64,000 bases of DNA from Gracilibacter sp. BRH_c7a (GTDB lineage Bacteria; Bacillota; Desulfitobacteriia; Desulfitobacteriales; Syntrophobotulaceae): contig LOEZ01000019.1 of the NCBI GenBank assembly GCA_001516055.1, positions 1-64,000 of the forward strand, given 5' to 3'. Below are positions 24,556-33,941 of this stretch, piece by piece (the stretch's first letter is position 1; every line of letters begins with the position of its first letter). The notes under the pieces were generated by a model, which was not told where the DNA came from, did no database searches, and was given only the letters and a program-made list of their open reading frames with translations. The position numbers and the translations under genes are program-made.

Positions 24556-27216
24556 ATGTCTAAAGAGATTAATGCCGACCTATTATTTCATACCTTACCA
24601 ACCTCAGAAACTATAAAAGCCCTTGGTACAACATCTGATGGAATATCTATAGAGGAAGCTCATTCTCGGTTAGCTATATTTGGTTCTAATGAACTACAAG
24701 AAGATCAACCGCGAACATTGCTAGGAATGTTCATCGAACAGTTCAAAAACCTAATGGTAATTATTCTAATGGCTGCAGCAATAATATCAGGCTTCCTAGG
24801 AGAACTAGCCGATACTTTTATTATTATGATCGTGGTATTACTTAATGCAGTACTAGGGGTTTTTCAAGAGAACAAGGCCGAAAAAGCCCTGGCTGCGCTG
24901 AAAATGATGTCCTCCCCCTACTCTAAAGTCCAACGAGACGGAAATGTAGAATTAATTAAGTCTTCAGAAATAGTACCGGGAGATCTTGTTCTGTTGGAAG
25001 CAGGAGATTACGTTCCAGCGGATATGCGGCTTATAGAGTCTTATAATTTAAAAGTTGAAGAGGCTGCCCTGACAGGTGAATCTGTCCCTGTAGAAAAAAT
25101 AACTGAACAGATCCAAGAAACTGACATAGTAATTGGTGACAGGATTAATATGGCTTATCTTGGGAGCAGCATAACCTATGGAAGAGGAACCGGGATTGTT
25201 ACAGCTACAGGTATGGCAACTGAAGTGGGGAAAATTGCCGGCTATATAAGCAAGGAAACAGTAGAACAGACTCCTCTGCAAAAAAAGCTTACAGAAATGA
25301 GCAAGTTCCTTACCATTGGAATTATTGTTATTTGTATTGTGATTTTTTCAGTTGGTATCCTGCAAGGAAATGCGTACTTTGAAATGTTCTTGACAGCCGT
25401 CAGTTTGGCTGTTGCTGCTATCCCAGAAGGTTTACCTGCTGTAGTTACAATTGTCCTCGCCTTAGGTGTTCAGCGGATGGCTAGACGAAATGCTATAATT
25501 CGCAGACTCCCTGCTGTCGAAACTCTCGGTAGCACCGAGATTATTTGTTCGGATAAAACAGGGACTCTTACTCAGAATAAAATGACAGTAAAACAAGTCT
25601 ATATTAACAGCTCACTTATCTCAGGACAGGAGTTCACTCCTGAAATAACCGGGGCAAAAGAACTTCTAGGTATTATGCTTCTTTGCAACGATTCCAAAAC
25701 TACAGAGTCTGAGGAAGGTCTTAATTCCATAGGAGATCCAACCGAGACCGCACTTGTACATTTCGCTTGGGATAAAGGTCTTACCAAAAAAAACTTAGAT
25801 AAGAATCATCCTCGCCTCGGGGAAATACCTTTTGACTCCGAGAGAAAGTTAATGACCACAATTAATCAATTTGAAGATAAATTTATGGTTATGACTAAAG
25901 GGGCAGTCGATGTCCTCTTAGATAGATGTACAGGTATCTATATAGACGGACAGATCCAGGAGTTTTCCACTGAGGAAAGATTAAAGATAGAAGCAGCCAA
26001 TTCGGAAATGGCTGGTAATGCCCTCCGGGTATTAGGCGTTGCCTATAAAGATTTAGCAAGCCTGCCCTCTGAAGTTTCGCCATCCGAAACTGAGCAAGAC
26101 CTTGTATTTGTTGGTCTAATTGGGATGATTGATCCTCCACGGGAAGAAGCGAAAGAAGCTGTCCGTATCTGTATCCAAGCTGGAATAAGACCGATAATGA
26201 TAACAGGGGATCATAAAGTCACTGCCACAGCTATTGCCCGTGAACTGAATATAATTCAAGATGAGACCCAAGTCATTACCGGAAGTGAACTCGATAAGAT
26301 ATCCGAGAAAGATTTCGAACAGGCTGTAACTAAGTATTCCGTTTATGCCCGTGTCGCTCCTGAACATAAAGTGAGAATAGTGAAGGCTTGGAAGAAGCTG
26401 GGTAAAGTAGTAGCCATGACAGGTGACGGCGTCAATGATGCTCCCGCCTTGAAGGCAGCGGATATCGGAGTGGGGATGGGTATTACAGGAACAGACGTGG
26501 CTAAAGGTGTTTCAGCTATGGTTCTGTCAGATGATAATTTTGCTACCATCGTTCTTGCCGTAGAAGAAGGCAGGATGATCTATACGAATATCCGTAAAAG
26601 TGTTCAATTTTTACTCTCCGCTAATATGAGTGAGGTTACTGTCCTCTTCATAGCCACCATGCTGAATTGGAAGATTCTTTTTCCCATTCACATTCTTTGG
26701 ATAAACCTTGTAACCGATACTTTTCCTGCCCTAGCTTTAGGACTAGAAAGAGCGGGCAAAGATATAATGTCACAAAAACCTCGTAGCAGCACTCAGGGTT
26801 TCTTCTCAGGAGGAATGTTAACCAATATCCTATATCAAGGGTTCCTGCTTGGAATCATAGTTCTAGGAGTATTTTACCTGGCTGGACAGAGATATCCTGA
26901 TACCTCAGGTGTCCCTATAACTATGGCTTTTGCTACCCTCGGGCTTATCCAACTGGCTCACGCCTTTAATGTCAGATCTAGAAAGGATTCCCTCTTCACC
27001 ATAGGATTTTTTACTAATCCCTATCTTATTGGGGCAGTAATTTTCTCAGTATTCTTACAAGTATCGGTCATAACTTTCCCCTTTCTCAATAAGATGTTCA
27101 GGGTAGTCCCTTTGAATATGGAACAATGGCTGATAGTTATTGGTGCTTCCTTATTTATTATCCCTCTTGTAGAGCTGATTAAGCTCTTTTTCCGCTTGGG
27201 TTCCAAAGAAGATTAG
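24556..27216 (+). CDS. calcium-type P2A P-type ATPase
   Basis: 886 residues. ATP-driven cation export across the membrane, probably calcium. Features in order: N-terminal cation ATPase domain, TM1-2 (residues 55-105), actuator loop LTGESVPVEK (near 175), TM4 with AAIPEGLPAVVTIVLALGVQ (near 290; PEGLP is the Ca-ATPase motif), phosphorylation site ICSDKTGTLTQNKMT (near 335), KGAVDVLLDRC nucleotide domain, hinge AMTGDGVNDAPALK (near 620) and TM6 NLVTDTFPALALGLE (Asn and Asp ion ligands). It is a single gene with its own GGGGGG ribosome site. Manganese could be an alternative ion. Confidence 0.92.
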   Translation: MSKEINADLLFHTLPTSETIKALGTTSDGISIEEAHSRLAIFGSNELQEDQPRTLLGMFIEQFKNLMVIILMAAAIISGFLGELADTFIIMIVVLLNAVLGVFQENKAEKALAALKMMSSPYSKVQRDGNVELIKSSEIVPGDLVLLEAGDYVPADMRLIESYNLKVEEAALTGESVPVEKITEQIQETDIVIGDRINMAYLGSSITYGRGTGIVTATGMATEVGKIAGYISKETVEQTPLQKKLTEMSKFLTIGIIVICIVIFSVGILQGNAYFEMFLTAVSLAVAAIPEGLPAVVTIVLALGVQRMARRNAIIRRLPAVETLGSTEIICSDKTGTLTQNKMTVKQVYINSSLISGQEFTPEITGAKELLGIMLLCNDSKTTESEEGLNSIGDPTETALVHFAWDKGLTKKNLDKNHPRLGEIPFDSERKLMTTINQFEDKFMVMTKGAVDVLLDRCTGIYIDGQIQEFSTEERLKIEAANSEMAGNALRVLGVAYKDLASLPSEVSPSETEQDLVFVGLIGMIDPPREEAKEAVRICIQAGIRPIMITGDHKVTATAIARELNIIQDETQVITGSELDKISEKDFEQAVTKYSVYARVAPEHKVRIVKAWKKLGKVVAMTGDGVNDAPALKAADIGVGMGITGTDVAKGVSAMVLSDDNFATIVLAVEEGRMIYTNIRKSVQFLLSANMSEVTVLFIATMLNWKILFPIHILWINLVTDTFPALALGLERAGKDIMSQKPRSSTQGFFSGGMLTNILYQGFLLGIIVLGVFYLAGQRYPDTSGVPITMAFATLGLIQLAHAFNVRSRKDSLFTIGFFTNPYLIGAVIFSVFLQVSVITFPFLNKMFRVVPLNMEQWLIVIGASLFIIPLVELIKLFFRLGSKED

Positions 27217-27273
27217 CTTTTGTCATAGTGCCTTTTAGAAAGTTATTAATTATTGACAAAGTTTAAAGAAGTG

Positions 27274-27311
27274 ATAAGGTTGAGATATTCCGATTCATAT
27301 CTCAACCTTAT
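27274..27311 (+). terminator. hairpin after the P-type ATPase gene
   Basis: ATAAGGTTGAGATAT (27274-27288) pairs with ATATCTCAACCTTAT (27297-27311), a perfect 15 bp stem with an 8-base loop. The T-run after it is weak. Confidence 0.7.
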
Positions 27312-27380
27312 TATCAATTTATCCATTAATTGTGCAGTACTCACCCCTGCGACTGAATATATAAAGAAGGATGTGGCACC

Positions 27381-28565
27381 ATGGTCCATGAACCCATTAC
27401 AGATTTGGACAAACCCGGCCTCTGGACGAAGAACTTCATACTAATAATGATTGTCAATTTATTTGTTTTTACGAGCTTTCAAATGCTCCTCCCGACAATG
27501 CCTGTCTACATACAATACTTAGGGGCAACTGAGGACATCGTAGGGCTTGTCATTGGAATATTTACTATAACCGCTGTTGCTTTTCGACCTTTTGCAGGCC
27601 GCACCTCGGATACCAAAGGGCGGAAAAATGTTTACTTCTTTGGACTTATTATCATAATAATCTCAACGTTTGCTTATAACCTTATGGCAACAGTTGGTAT
27701 GCTGCTTGCTCTTCGTTTGATTCATGGTATTGGTTGGGGAACTGCAACCACTGCTTCAGGTACAATAGCTACCGATGTCATCCCTAAATCCAGACTTGCT
27801 GAGGGTATGGGATTCTATGGCCTTACTACGGTATTTGCCATGGCCCTAGCTCCGGTTATTGGGCTTCAAATAATCCAGCTTTGGGGATTCGGTACTCTTT
27901 TCAATACATCTGCTATCTTGGCCATTACAGCTGCATTTTTTGCTTTATTCATTAAATATCAGTCTGTTGATACTCCCCCACCAAGTAAAACAACCGTTAA
28001 ATATGCTATGTACGAAAAAGAAGCTTATAAACCAACAGCGATAATTTTCTTCATTACGCTTACCTATGGCTCGATTGTCAGCTTCATAGCCTTATACGCA
28101 TCTCAGTTCCAAATAGAGAACATAGGCGTTTTTTTCACAGCCTATGCTCTCACTCTCCTGGTTTCACGTCCCTACTTCGGTCGATTAGCTGATAGAAAAG
28201 GATATGACTATGCTATGATTCCAGGGATAATCAGTATCGGCTTAACCATGTTAGTTCTCTTCTTCGCCCAGAATCTTTACTTCTTCCTTGTGGCAGCTGT
28301 CTTTTATGGAATCGGCTTCGGTGCTGTCCAACCAAGTCTCCAGGCCATGGCCGTCCGTAACGTTCCTCCCCAAAGACGCGGTGCTGCCAATGGTACTTTT
28401 ATGAGCGGCTTTGATCTCGGAATTGGAATCGGATCTATTATCTGGGGAGTAACAGCAAAAAGCTTCGGCTACGACACCATGTATCTTTTGGCTATCATAC
28501 CGGTGGTTATTGCATTTTTCTTATATTTATTTTTAGGCAGAAGCAAGGCTCCAAAAATCTCCTGA
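27381..28565 (+). CDS. major facilitator superfamily transporter
   Basis: 394 residues with twelve hydrophobic segments. Motif A-like GRTSDTKGRKNVYFFGL (near 70) and a second copy GRLADRKGYDYAMIPG (near 270) mark the two six-helix halves. HGIGWGTATTASGTIATDVIP near 110 suggests a drug/sugar-export type (DHA1). The substrate is unknown. It converges on the sulfur operon three bases away. The start ATG 27381 follows AAGAAGG. Confidence 0.88.
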   Translation: MVHEPITDLDKPGLWTKNFILIMIVNLFVFTSFQMLLPTMPVYIQYLGATEDIVGLVIGIFTITAVAFRPFAGRTSDTKGRKNVYFFGLIIIIISTFAYNLMATVGMLLALRLIHGIGWGTATTASGTIATDVIPKSRLAEGMGFYGLTTVFAMALAPVIGLQIIQLWGFGTLFNTSAILAITAAFFALFIKYQSVDTPPPSKTTVKYAMYEKEAYKPTAIIFFITLTYGSIVSFIALYASQFQIENIGVFFTAYALTLLVSRPYFGRLADRKGYDYAMIPGIISIGLTMLVLFFAQNLYFFLVAAVFYGIGFGAVQPSLQAMAVRNVPPQRRGAANGTFMSGFDLGIGIGSIIWGVTAKSFGYDTMYLLAIIPVVIAFFLYLFLGRSKAPKIS

Positions 28566-28568
28566 TCC

Positions 28569-28817
28569 TTATACCAACCCGCCCTTCTCCACAAAAACAG
28601 TAAAGGTACTATCATCATTACTCTCTACACTGACCACTCTGTGTCCTTCATCCTTTAAACTTCGGGGAACATTCTGAATGGATTCCCCTTCATTCATTTG
28701 TATTTCCAGGATCTGTCCTTGCTCAAGTTCTTCTATAGCTACCTTTACTTTAACAAAAGTAATCGGGCATACAACATCCGTGATATCAATAAACCCATCG
28801 GCTTTTATATTACTCAA
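28569..28817 (-). CDS. TusA-like sulfur carrier protein
   Basis: 82 residues. TusA/SirA/YeeD fold: beta-alpha-beta with the active cysteine at DITDVVCPITFVKVKVAIEE near residue 17. The usual Cys-Pro-x-Pro is here Cys-Pro-Ile-Thr, the variant found in sulfur-assimilation clusters of Gram-positive bacteria. The likely role is relaying sulfide/persulfide to or from the reductase and carrier. Last gene of the sulfur operon; it overlaps the sulfite reductase stop by eight bases, showing tight coupling. Confidence 0.85.
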   Translation of the reverse strand: MSNIKADGFIDITDVVCPITFVKVKVAIEELEQGQILEIQMNEGESIQNVPRSLKDEGHRVVSVESNDDSTFTVFVEKGGLV

Positions 28818-29679
28818 TATTCCTAACCTCTAATTCTTTCTCGAAGATTTCCCAGCCAACTCTATCCAAGGTATTCCTGAATCTTTCGCTCTTTTTTCCG
28901 TATTTTTGAAAGAACTCCAAAGTTTTATCAATCACTTTGAAAAGTTGCTCTTTCGAAGAAATGAACGAAAATACTTGTTTCCCTATGGCTATTCTATTGC
29001 CGAATAGCCCGCCGACAGAGATAATAAACCCACTTTCTCCGTCCCAGGACTGTACAGGACAAGCCTTGACACATTTACCGCAGTAATTACACTTTTCTTT
29101 ATCCAATGTAACCACTTGATTATTCTTTTGAACTTTTATTGCTTGGATAGGACAAACCGCTTCGCACAGACGACAAAAATTACATTCATCCTTATGCCAG
29201 ATAGGTCTAACCCCTCCTTTGATTCCTAAGTCATTCTCTTCTGCTTTTAAGCAGTTATTCTTACAACCTGTAACCCCAATTTTAAATTTATGGGGGAGTT
29301 CCTTGGCAAAGTATCTGTTATCCAATTCCTTTGCCAGAGAAGTTGTATCAATCAGACCACTCGGACAGACATTGACTCCCTGACAAGCAGTAATTGTTCT
29401 AACTCTCGGTCCGCACGCCCCAGTCTGTAATCCGACTTCATCTAATTCTCTTTTTACTATCTCAACGTCTGCAAATTTGATGAAGGGTATTTCTATACCC
29501 TGCCTAGAAGTCATGTGGACATACCCTTGACCAAAATTGTCTGCGATTTCAGTTACTTTCAGGAGTTGATTGGCCTGAATATTACCGCCTGCAACTCTAA
29601 GCCTTAGCGAAAAACAGTCTTTCTGAACTTGGGGCATGAATCCGCCTTTTTTCAGTTCTTTATAATTAACCTCTGCCAC
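28810..29679 (-). CDS. small siroheme sulfite reductase with fused ferredoxin domain
   Basis: 289 residues. Reduces sulfite to sulfide (six electrons). N-terminal ferredoxin-like domain (residues 10-75), then the siroheme/4Fe-4S cysteines TACQGVNVC (CX5C, near 112) and VTGCKNNC (CX3C, near 150). Between residues 160 and 215 a 2[4Fe-4S] ferredoxin is inserted: CNFCRLCEAVCP and CNYCGKCVKACP. It is about half the length of CysI and resembles the low-molecular-weight assimilatory reductases and the Fsr/DsrA family of anaerobes. It would accept electrons from ferredoxin directly. Position between the JAMM and TusA genes supports an assimilatory role. Confidence 0.9.
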   Translation of the reverse strand: MAEVNYKELKKGGFMPQVQKDCFSLRLRVAGGNIQANQLLKVTEIADNFGQGYVHMTSRQGIEIPFIKFADVEIVKRELDEVGLQTGACGPRVRTITACQGVNVCPSGLIDTTSLAKELDNRYFAKELPHKFKIGVTGCKNNCLKAEENDLGIKGGVRPIWHKDECNFCRLCEAVCPIQAIKVQKNNQVVTLDKEKCNYCGKCVKACPVQSWDGESGFIISVGGLFGNRIAIGKQVFSFISSKEQLFKVIDKTLEFFQKYGKKSERFRNTLDRVGWEIFEKELEVRNIE

Positions 29680-29681
29680 TT

Positions 29682-30110
29682 CTAATCCTCCTCATTAATA
29701 ATTATCTCTTCCACATCCACCGCATCTCTTTGTATCATAAAACTCTTCAATACCGGATTATGGATATCCAGTAATGATAAAATCAAATAACTCATTTGCG
29801 GATCATACGCTAACCTTTTATCCTCTTCGGACGGTCTTGATGGTGACCCGGGATGACTATGGAAATTCCCTAGCATGACCCATCCGTTACTACGCATATC
29901 TTTGACCGCCGCAAACTGTTCCTTAGGGTCCATTGAATAATGCTCCGGACTATGTTCGATATTGGTAAGAAGATAAACCTGTTGAACAGATTTCATATCA
30001 CCGTCAATATTACCTCCCAACAGTCCGCAGGCCTCGTTCGGAAGTGTCTTAAGAGAATGACTCAATATTTCTGCGAATTGCTTTTTTGTCAGCACTATCA
30101 ATTCATACAC
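29682..30110 (-). CDS. JAMM/MPN+ zinc protease for a sulfur-carrier protein
   Basis: 142 residues. Full JAMM motif: Glu in PNEACGLLGG (near residue 26), then NFHSHPGSPSRPSEED (near 83), which reads H-x-H-x7-S-x2-D with all zinc and catalytic residues. By family (Mec+ of mycobacteria, HcyD of Wolinella) it removes residues after the Gly-Gly of a ThiS-like carrier so the glycine carboxylate can be activated. The carrier two genes upstream ends in GGGTL and so would need such trimming. Overlap-free junction (two bases) with the reductase gene. Confidence 0.92.
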   Translation of the reverse strand: MYELIVLTKKQFAEILSHSLKTLPNEACGLLGGNIDGDMKSVQQVYLLTNIEHSPEHYSMDPKEQFAAVKDMRSNGWVMLGNFHSHPGSPSRPSEEDKRLAYDPQMSYLILSLLDIHNPVLKSFMIQRDAVDVEEIIINEED

Positions 30111-30133
30111 CCGCTAACTATTTGTTTTTTCCC

Positions 30134-30946
30134 CTAGTCTTTTACGTCACATGCAGCTTGCTCGTAGTCTATCAGTTCTTGTATAGTTGGGTTTTCTCCA
30201 CATACCTGACATTTTTTATTATGAGGCAGTTTAATCTTCCTGAACTCCATCTTCAAGGAATCATAGGTAAGAAGTCTGCCTGTTAATGAGTCACCTATAC
30301 CTAAGACATACTTAACCGCTTCGGTGGCTTGAATGGTACCGATAACCCCCCCCATTACTCCAAGTACTCCAGCCTGTTTACAAGTGGGCACTGCATCAGG
30401 TGGCGGAGGAGTTTGAAAAATACACCTGTAACAAGGACCTTTACCAGGAACATAGGTCATGGTCTGTCCCTGAAACCTGATAATCCCGGCATGAGAGAAT
30501 GGTTTCTGCATGATGACACAGGCATCATTTATCAAAAATTTGGCTGGAAAATTATCTGTCCCATCAATTATAAAGTCATAGTCTTTATCGTTAATAATGT
30601 CCTTAATATTGGCTGCACTCACCCACTCTTTGTAGGTGACCACATTCACATCGGGGTTCATCTCGCCGATAGTTTCCTTACCCGATACTACCTTTGGCTT
30701 ACCTATATCTTTGGTCAGATGAATAATCTGTCTTTGCAGGTTGGAAAGCTCTACCTCATCATAATCCACTAATCCGATTGTCCCAACTCCAGCAGCTGCC
30801 AAAAACATGGCTGCAGGTGCCCCCAGACCCCCTGTTCCGATCACCAAAACCTTTGACTCCAATAACTTTTTCTGCCCCTTCACTCCAACTTCTTTGAGAA
30901 TGATATGCCTGGAATACCTTTCAATCTGTTCATTGGTGAAGCTCAT
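30134..30946 (-). CDS. ThiF/MoeB-family adenylyltransferase
   Basis: 270 residues. E1-like enzyme that adenylates the C-terminal glycine of a ubiquitin-like sulfur carrier. ATP-binding GTGGLGAPAAMFLAAAGVG (near residue 36), VDYDEVELSNLQRQIIH (near 60), DNFPAKFLINDAC (near 128) and a CxxC pair for zinc: CYRCIF (near 172) and CQVCGENP (near 245). Rhodanese domain absent. Its start overlaps the ThiS stop by four bases (ATGA). Called MoeB/ThiF/HcyF-type; the carrier specificity is judged from its neighbours. Confidence 0.92.
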   Translation of the reverse strand: MSFTNEQIERYSRHIILKEVGVKGQKKLLESKVLVIGTGGLGAPAAMFLAAAGVGTIGLVDYDEVELSNLQRQIIHLTKDIGKPKVVSGKETIGEMNPDVNVVTYKEWVSAANIKDIINDKDYDFIIDGTDNFPAKFLINDACVIMQKPFSHAGIIRFQGQTMTYVPGKGPCYRCIFQTPPPPDAVPTCKQAGVLGVMGGVIGTIQATEAVKYVLGIGDSLTGRLLTYDSLKMEFRKIKLPHNKKCQVCGENPTIQELIDYEQAACDVKD

Positions 30947-31152
30947 AAAGTGCCTCCTCCCATGAAATAGAGAAATTCTATCTCGTCTCCCTCTCTGATT
31001 GCTAGGATTTCAAAATCCTCCCTGTCAATCAGTTCATCATTGATTTGCACCGTTACATATTCCGGCATTTCAACTTTTTGTGTTACCAAAAGTTCTTTTA
31101 CACTCATCTCTTTTTCAAGAGATGTTTTCTTTCCATTAAAAGTAATCTGCAT
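30943..31152 (-). CDS. ThiS/MoaD-like sulfur carrier protein with a C-terminal extension
   Basis: 69 residues from ATG 31152 (MQITFNGKK), with GGAGG upstream; the longer frame to 31200 is not needed. A beta-grasp carrier: QITFNGKKTSLEKEMSVKEL ... VTVQINDELIDREDFEILAI ... GDEIEFLYFMGGGTL. The usual free carrier ends in Gly-Gly, but here three or so residues (GTL) follow the diglycine. This pattern needs proteolysis, and a JAMM protease is in the same operon. The gene overlaps the E1-like gene (ATGA). In thiamine synthesis ThiS would end at GG; that and the context favour a cysteine/homocysteine-forming role. Confidence 0.9.
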   Translation of the reverse strand: MQITFNGKKTSLEKEMSVKELLVTQKVEMPEYVTVQINDELIDREDFEILAIREGDEIEFLYFMGGGTL

Positions 31153-31237
31153 TCGTAAAACCTCCAAAGTATTAGAATTGTATGGTTCTGCTATTCGCAT
31201 CTTTATATTTTCAAATATTTGCGGATAAGGTACAACT

Positions 31238-33034
31238 TTACAGATAGTAGTCCAGTATAACTTCCTGTTTCTTTAAGAGGGCACAGACTGCATTCACTGC
31301 CCCATCCTTTTCAATACCTGCATCGGGTTGAAAGGTATGGAAAGGTGTATCTCCAATATTCACAATTAGGATATCGTTAGGGTGGTTAAATAATTTCAGT
31401 TTCTCTGCTTCGTAATCATCCAGATTAAATACCGTGGTGATAAAAATCTGACCAGAATCTGTAAATATCCTTGCCAGTTCCCCTATTTGCCTAATGTGTT
31501 CATCCCTGCCCTGATAATCAGATACTGGTTGGGAGGCAAGTCCGTAGGAAAGACCTGATACTCCTAGGTAATAGACCTTATATTTCATTTGGAAAAGTTT
31601 CTTTTCCAACTCTCTGCCGATATCCTGAATAACCTTATCATTCCCTTCACTCCCAGAAGTGAGAACAATAAATTTTGCTTTATGCCCATAGAGATTTTCT
31701 CTCAAACAAGAAGATATCAAACCCCTCTCCCATAGAAATTCCCTGTCCATGATATGCTCCAGCAGGGTGTTACTGGAGTCGGCTACACCCTCCAAAATAA
31801 TGCCTCCTCCGGATATCTCATAACTATCGACGATAACGAACCTTCCTGTCTGTTCGATTTCGGATATAGAATCAAAAGCTATGGGTTTTACAGTCTCAAA
31901 AATACATTCTGCGACATCATGCCTTTCCACCTGATCCTTAAACGTATCGATATTCAATTCCGCAGCATCTATAATACTTAGAATTTCTACCAGTTTTACC
32001 CCAATTCTCATGGTTCCGATTTTGAGTTTATAGTTTTTACCCATGATTAAGGGTGCTTTACCCACCCAGAAAATATTTGCTCTAAAACGAGAGCTTAATT
32101 GTGGCTGTGTTTCATCTGCCTTGACCAATAATTCTCCTGGTTTGATATATATCTGAGTTTGCAGGGTCAACCCTATCGCCTCATCGGAATACGCAGTATC
32201 ACGCGAAGCGATGTTAAAGCCTTCGACTGTCTTAATTATGCTTCTTTTATAGGACGGAAGAAAGACAACCTCATCGCCGCTGCTAATCTTACCGCTTAAA
32301 ACAGTCCCTGCTACAATTCTCCGGTCATCGCCTTCTCCGGTAAACTTATAAATATCCTGCACAGGCATGCGGAAAGGAAGTTCTTCATCCTCTTTTCTGT
32401 TAGCCAACCTATCCAGTTGTTCCAAGACAGTGGGGCCATCATGCCATAAGATATTCGCTGATTTATCGGCAATGTTATCTCCATTAAAGGCACTGATTGG
32501 TATGAAGTTAACCGGGTTAATATTTATCTTATTAAGAAATTCACTGAATTCAGATTGAATAGACTGAAACACTTTTTCATCAAAGTCTACCAAATCCATT
32601 TTGTTGACCAGAACTACAACCTGACGGATTCCTAACATTGAGACGATATGACCATGTCTTTTGGAGTTTTCCTGAATACCTTCTTTAGCATCAATAACCA
32701 GAAGTGCAGCCTCTGCTCTGGAAGCACCCGTCACCATATTCTTTAAAAACTCTATATGGCCCGGCGCATCGATGATAATATAATTTCTTTTTTGTGTTTT
32801 AAAAAAGCATCTAGCTGTATCGATAGTGATACCCTGAGCTTGTTCATCTTTTAAGGCATCCAGTAGAAACGCATATTCAAAGGGCCTGGAATTCTTTCTG
32901 CAGTATTCTTTTACTGATTCAAGCTTCCCGTCAGGAAGGGAACCGGTATCTGCGAGAAGCCTTCCGATAACCGTGCTTTTACCATGGTCGACATGACCCA
33001 CAATAACTATATTCATCTGTTCTCTATTTTCCAT
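31238..33034 (-). CDS. cysN: sulfate adenylyltransferase large subunit with APS-kinase-like C-terminus
   Basis: 598 residues. GTPase subunit that drives sulfate activation to APS with CysD. G1 [15 protein letters not shown] (residue 13), [20 protein letters not shown], then two beta-barrel domains to residue about 430. A C-terminal part (430-598) lines up with an APS kinase: [17 protein letters not shown] where GxxGxGKS should be, and [20 protein letters not shown] like the kinase APS-binding loop. The P-loop lysine-serine is absent, so the kinase is probably inactive. Because the reductase next door has the APS-reductase cysteines, PAPS is not required. Ends just before the thiS-like gene. 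Confidence 0.9.
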   Translation of the reverse strand: MENREQMNIVIVGHVDHGKSTVIGRLLADTGSLPDGKLESVKEYCRKNSRPFEYAFLLDALKDEQAQGITIDTARCFFKTQKRNYIIIDAPGHIEFLKNMVTGASRAEAALLVIDAKEGIQENSKRHGHIVSMLGIRQVVVLVNKMDLVDFDEKVFQSIQSEFSEFLNKININPVNFIPISAFNGDNIADKSANILWHDGPTVLEQLDRLANRKEDEELPFRMPVQDIYKFTGEGDDRRIVAGTVLSGKISSGDEVVFLPSYKRSIIKTVEGFNIASRDTAYSDEAIGLTLQTQIYIKPGELLVKADETQPQLSSRFRANIFWVGKAPLIMGKNYKLKIGTMRIGVKLVEILSIIDAAELNIDTFKDQVERHDVAECIFETVKPIAFDSISEIEQTGRFVIVDSYEISGGGIILEGVADSSNTLLEHIMDREFLWERGLISSCLRENLYGHKAKFIVLTSGSEGNDKVIQDIGRELEKKLFQMKYKVYYLGVSGLSYGLASQPVSDYQGRDEHIRQIGELARIFTDSGQIFITTVFNLDDYEAEKLKLFNHPNDILIVNIGDTPFHTFQPDAGIEKDGAVNAVCALLKKQEVILDYYL

Positions 33035-33915
33035 TACATATACCCGCCTCTTCTCAATGTTTCGAGTCCTCCGCCGTCATCTTTATCCTGGGCACGTCCC
33101 GATCGCTCGGCAACATTCACAAACTTTCCGCTTTTTAGTTCTTCAATAATTTCACTTACATTCTTGGCAGTGGAATCAACAGGTGTAGTACATGGATAAC
33201 ACCCTAGGGATCGGTAGCGTTTACCGTTGCCCTGATCAAAATAAAGGGATGTAATCGGGATGTTCTCTCTCTCGATATATTCCCAGATATTCAGCTCAGT
33301 CCAATCCAATAGAGGATGAATACGAAGATGAGTGCCTGGTGCAAAATCCGTCTTGAACTGGTTCCAGAATTCTGGCGGCTGATCTCCAACGTCCCAGTCA
33401 TTCTCCTTATCCCTTGGAGAGAAGTACCTCTCTTTGGAGCGGCTTCCTTCTTCGTCTGCCCTTACCCCTACAATCACACCCGTGTATTTTTCTTTATTCG
33501 GGTCCGCAACGTATTTTCCAGTTTTTAAATCCATGATATAGCGGGGCCATTTTCCTGAAAGGGTGTTTCTCAATGCTTCTGTCTTTAAAGCCTGACAGCA
33601 GCTTATCCGATCAGTATTCCCATCCGGAAACGTCCTTTTCTCTTTCAGAGCCTGGCTGTTCTCACCAAAAATCATGGTAAGTTTCCACTTGTAGGCAAGT
33701 TCATCCCTGTATTTAATCATTTCAGGTATTTTGTAGTGGGTATCGACGTGAACCAACGGTATGGGTACATGCCCGAAGAACGCTTTTCTTGTCAGCCATA
33801 AAAGTACGGTGCTATCCTTTCCGATAGACCAAAGCATACAAATATTTTTAAATTCCCTATAAGCTTCCCTTAAGATATAAACACTTTGTGCTTCCAGCTT
33901 ATCTAAATGATTCAT
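33034..33915 (-). CDS. cysD: sulfate adenylyltransferase small subunit
   Basis: 293 residues. PP-loop ATPase that forms APS from ATP and sulfate. [20 protein letters not shown] (PP-loop SxGKDS, residue 30), [33 protein letters not shown] (APS binding) and a C-terminal block [16 protein letters not shown]. Overlaps the cysN start by one base, so the two subunits are translated together. Starts at ATG 33915 with AGGAG upstream. Confidence 0.95.
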   Translation of the reverse strand: MNHLDKLEAQSVYILREAYREFKNICMLWSIGKDSTVLLWLTRKAFFGHVPIPLVHVDTHYKIPEMIKYRDELAYKWKLTMIFGENSQALKEKRTFPDGNTDRISCCQALKTEALRNTLSGKWPRYIMDLKTGKYVADPNKEKYTGVIVGVRADEEGSRSKERYFSPRDKENDWDVGDQPPEFWNQFKTDFAPGTHLRIHPLLDWTELNIWEYIERENIPITSLYFDQGNGKRYRSLGCYPCTTPVDSTAKNVSEIIEELKSGKFVNVAERSGRAQDKDDGGGLETLRRGGYM

Positions 33916-33941
33916 TGTTCTCTCTTCTCCTTCGTCTTAAT

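Noticed and set aside
27253-27444. Plus-strand frame ahead of the MFS gene
   Set aside because: It covers the hairpin at 27274-27311 and the MFS start region in another frame.
31238-33034. Working bifunctional CysNC
   Set aside because: The kinase P-loop lysine-serine is missing, so I call it CysN with a degenerate domain.
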